DNA from: Ectopseudomonas composti
GTDB taxonomy: Bacteria > Pseudomonadota > Gammaproteobacteria > Pseudomonadales > Pseudomonadaceae
DNA length: 26,526 nucleotides
NCBI GenBank assembly: GCA_946886245.1
Contig: CAMPIF010000006.1
Location: 1 to 26,526, forward strand
Reading direction: 5' to 3'
Shown here: piece after piece, positions 25,993 through 26,526 of the stretch
Layout of the letters: every line of letters starts with the position of its first letter
Numbering within the stretch: position 1 is the first letter of the stretch
Made by a program: the position numbers and the translations under genes
Notes under the pieces: model-generated
What the model saw: only the letters and a program-made list of their open reading frames with translations
The model's database searches: none
What the model was told of the DNA's origin: nothing

Positions 25993-26009
25993 CCTCCGTT
26001 TGGCGGAGG
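25993..26009 (-). promoter_or_regulatory. Hairpin sequestering the LysE ribosome binding site
   Basis: In the mRNA sense, CCTCCG, a five-base loop (CCAAA) and CGGAGG form a perfect 6-bp GC-rich stem. The 3' arm contains the Shine-Dalgarno sequence five to six bases before the ATG. Closed, it would limit translation; unfolding would allow it. The pairing is seen directly, control is inferred. Confidence 0.5.
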
Positions 26010-26135
26010 CAGTGTCGGCAACTGGCGGTATCGATGTATTGGAAAAAACTCAGTGTCAGCCGCGACCAATCGCTGTCGAGTAAACCGGCGCAGTGATGGG
26101 CGCAACCCTGCAACCTGAGGCTGCCTCCCGCAGAA

Positions 26136-26526
26136 TCAGGCCTGCGCCACGGCGCGAAAACGCCCCGGAGTGACGCCGGTGAAACGGCGGAAGACGCCAT
26201 TGAAATGTGCCTGGTCATAGAAGCCAAGGCCCAGCGCAACCTCAGCCAGAGCCTGGCCTTGCAACAGTCTGCGCTTGGCTTCGCGCACCCGGCGCTGCAG
26301 CAGATAGGTGTGCGGCGGCACGCCATAGGCACGGCGGAACACGTCGATCAGGTGGCGCGGGTGGCGCTGCACCAGAGCGGCCAGTTGCTCCAGGCTGACG
26401 GCCTCGGCGTAGTGCGCTTCCAGGTAATCGCGCAGGTAAGCCGTCACCCCGCCGTCACGAGAAGCCGCACGGGCCTCGCGCAAGCCGCCATGGCGCAACG
26501 CGACACATCCGTTTCCGATCTGTGCA
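26136..26526 (-). CDS. AraC-family transcriptional regulator, C-terminal part (cut by window edge)
   Basis: The minus-strand frame is open from the window edge to the stop at 26136, giving 129 residues in view. It contains the whole AraC-type DNA-binding domain: a first helix-turn-helix (VSLEQLAALVQRHPRHLIDVFRRAYG) and a second (ALAEVALGLGFYDQAHFNGVFRRFTGVTPGRFR), the latter with the family signature. The preceding LRHGGLREARAA segment is the usual linker after a cupin-like ligand domain that lies beyond the window. A TTG at 26498 is not the true start. It sits 147 bp upstream of the LysE gene in the same direction and probably controls it. Confidence 0.92.
   Translation of the reverse strand, partial: AQIGNGCVALRHGGLREARAASRDGGVTAYLRDYLEAHYAEAVSLEQLAALVQRHPRHLIDVFRRAYGVPPHTYLLQRRVREAKRRLLQGQALAEVALGLGFYDQAHFNGVFRRFTGVTPGRFRAVAQA

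Overview
This 26.5 kb window is GC-rich, gene-dense gammaproteobacterial chromosome and is very probably from a Pseudomonas. The run rpmG-rpmB / dipeptide-binding protein / radC / coaBC-dut-algC-argB / pyrE / crc / rph / yicC / gmk / rpoZ-spoT-ridA follows the order I remember from the P. aeruginosa PA5315-PA5339 region. Crc and an AlgC with a long N-terminal extension are also typical of the genus. The intergenic repeats suggest the mendocina/oleovorans side of the genus, but that species-level guess is inference only.

Layout. Bases 1-1708 hold the N-terminal part of an AraC-type regulator (minus strand, cut by the window edge), divergent from a membrane fatty acid desaturase-like gene. Bases 1709-1918 carry a 38-bp tandem duplication. 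Bases 1919-6000 hold a membrane c-di-GMP enzyme (DISM-7TM-PAS-GGDEF-EAL) whose 3' end overlaps a convergent REC-HDOD response regulator. Bases 6220-7018 hold the L28-L33 ribosomal protein operon with a clear terminator, a strong promoter and a long leader. An orphan periplasmic peptide-binding protein follows, then radC, which diverges from coaBC across a palindromic element. CoaBC-dut-algC-argB form one head-to-tail cluster covering coenzyme A, dUTP removal, sugar phosphates for alginate/LPS, and arginine. A palindrome-rich gap leads to a hot-dog thioesterase, convergent with a DUF4124 protein and pyrE. Crc and pyrE diverge from a short shared promoter region. A bidirectional terminator separates crc from a TPR lipoprotein and a DUF4870 membrane protein; rph follows on the same strand. 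YicC, gmk, rpoZ, spoT and ridA then run on the plus strand, with a second copy of the palindromic element between yicC and gmk. A lipoprotein of unknown function converges with a LysE-type exporter, and the window closes with the C-terminal part of a second AraC regulator.

No tRNA, rRNA, CRISPR array, prophage or intact insertion sequence was seen. I found no obviously new multigene system. The most interesting signals are non-coding: (i) two diverged copies of an imperfect palindrome with a fixed heart and stems that co-vary; (ii) four different small REP palindromes that all start with GTAG; (iii) a Crc/Hfq-like AAnAAnAA motif against the ribosome binding site of the desaturase; (iv) a hairpin that would hide the ribosome binding site of the LysE gene; (v) a CCGTTCGTC (AlgR-type) site in front of the response regulator; and (vi) the choice between a long and a short AlgC. 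All coordinates come from reading by eye, and no database search was possible.
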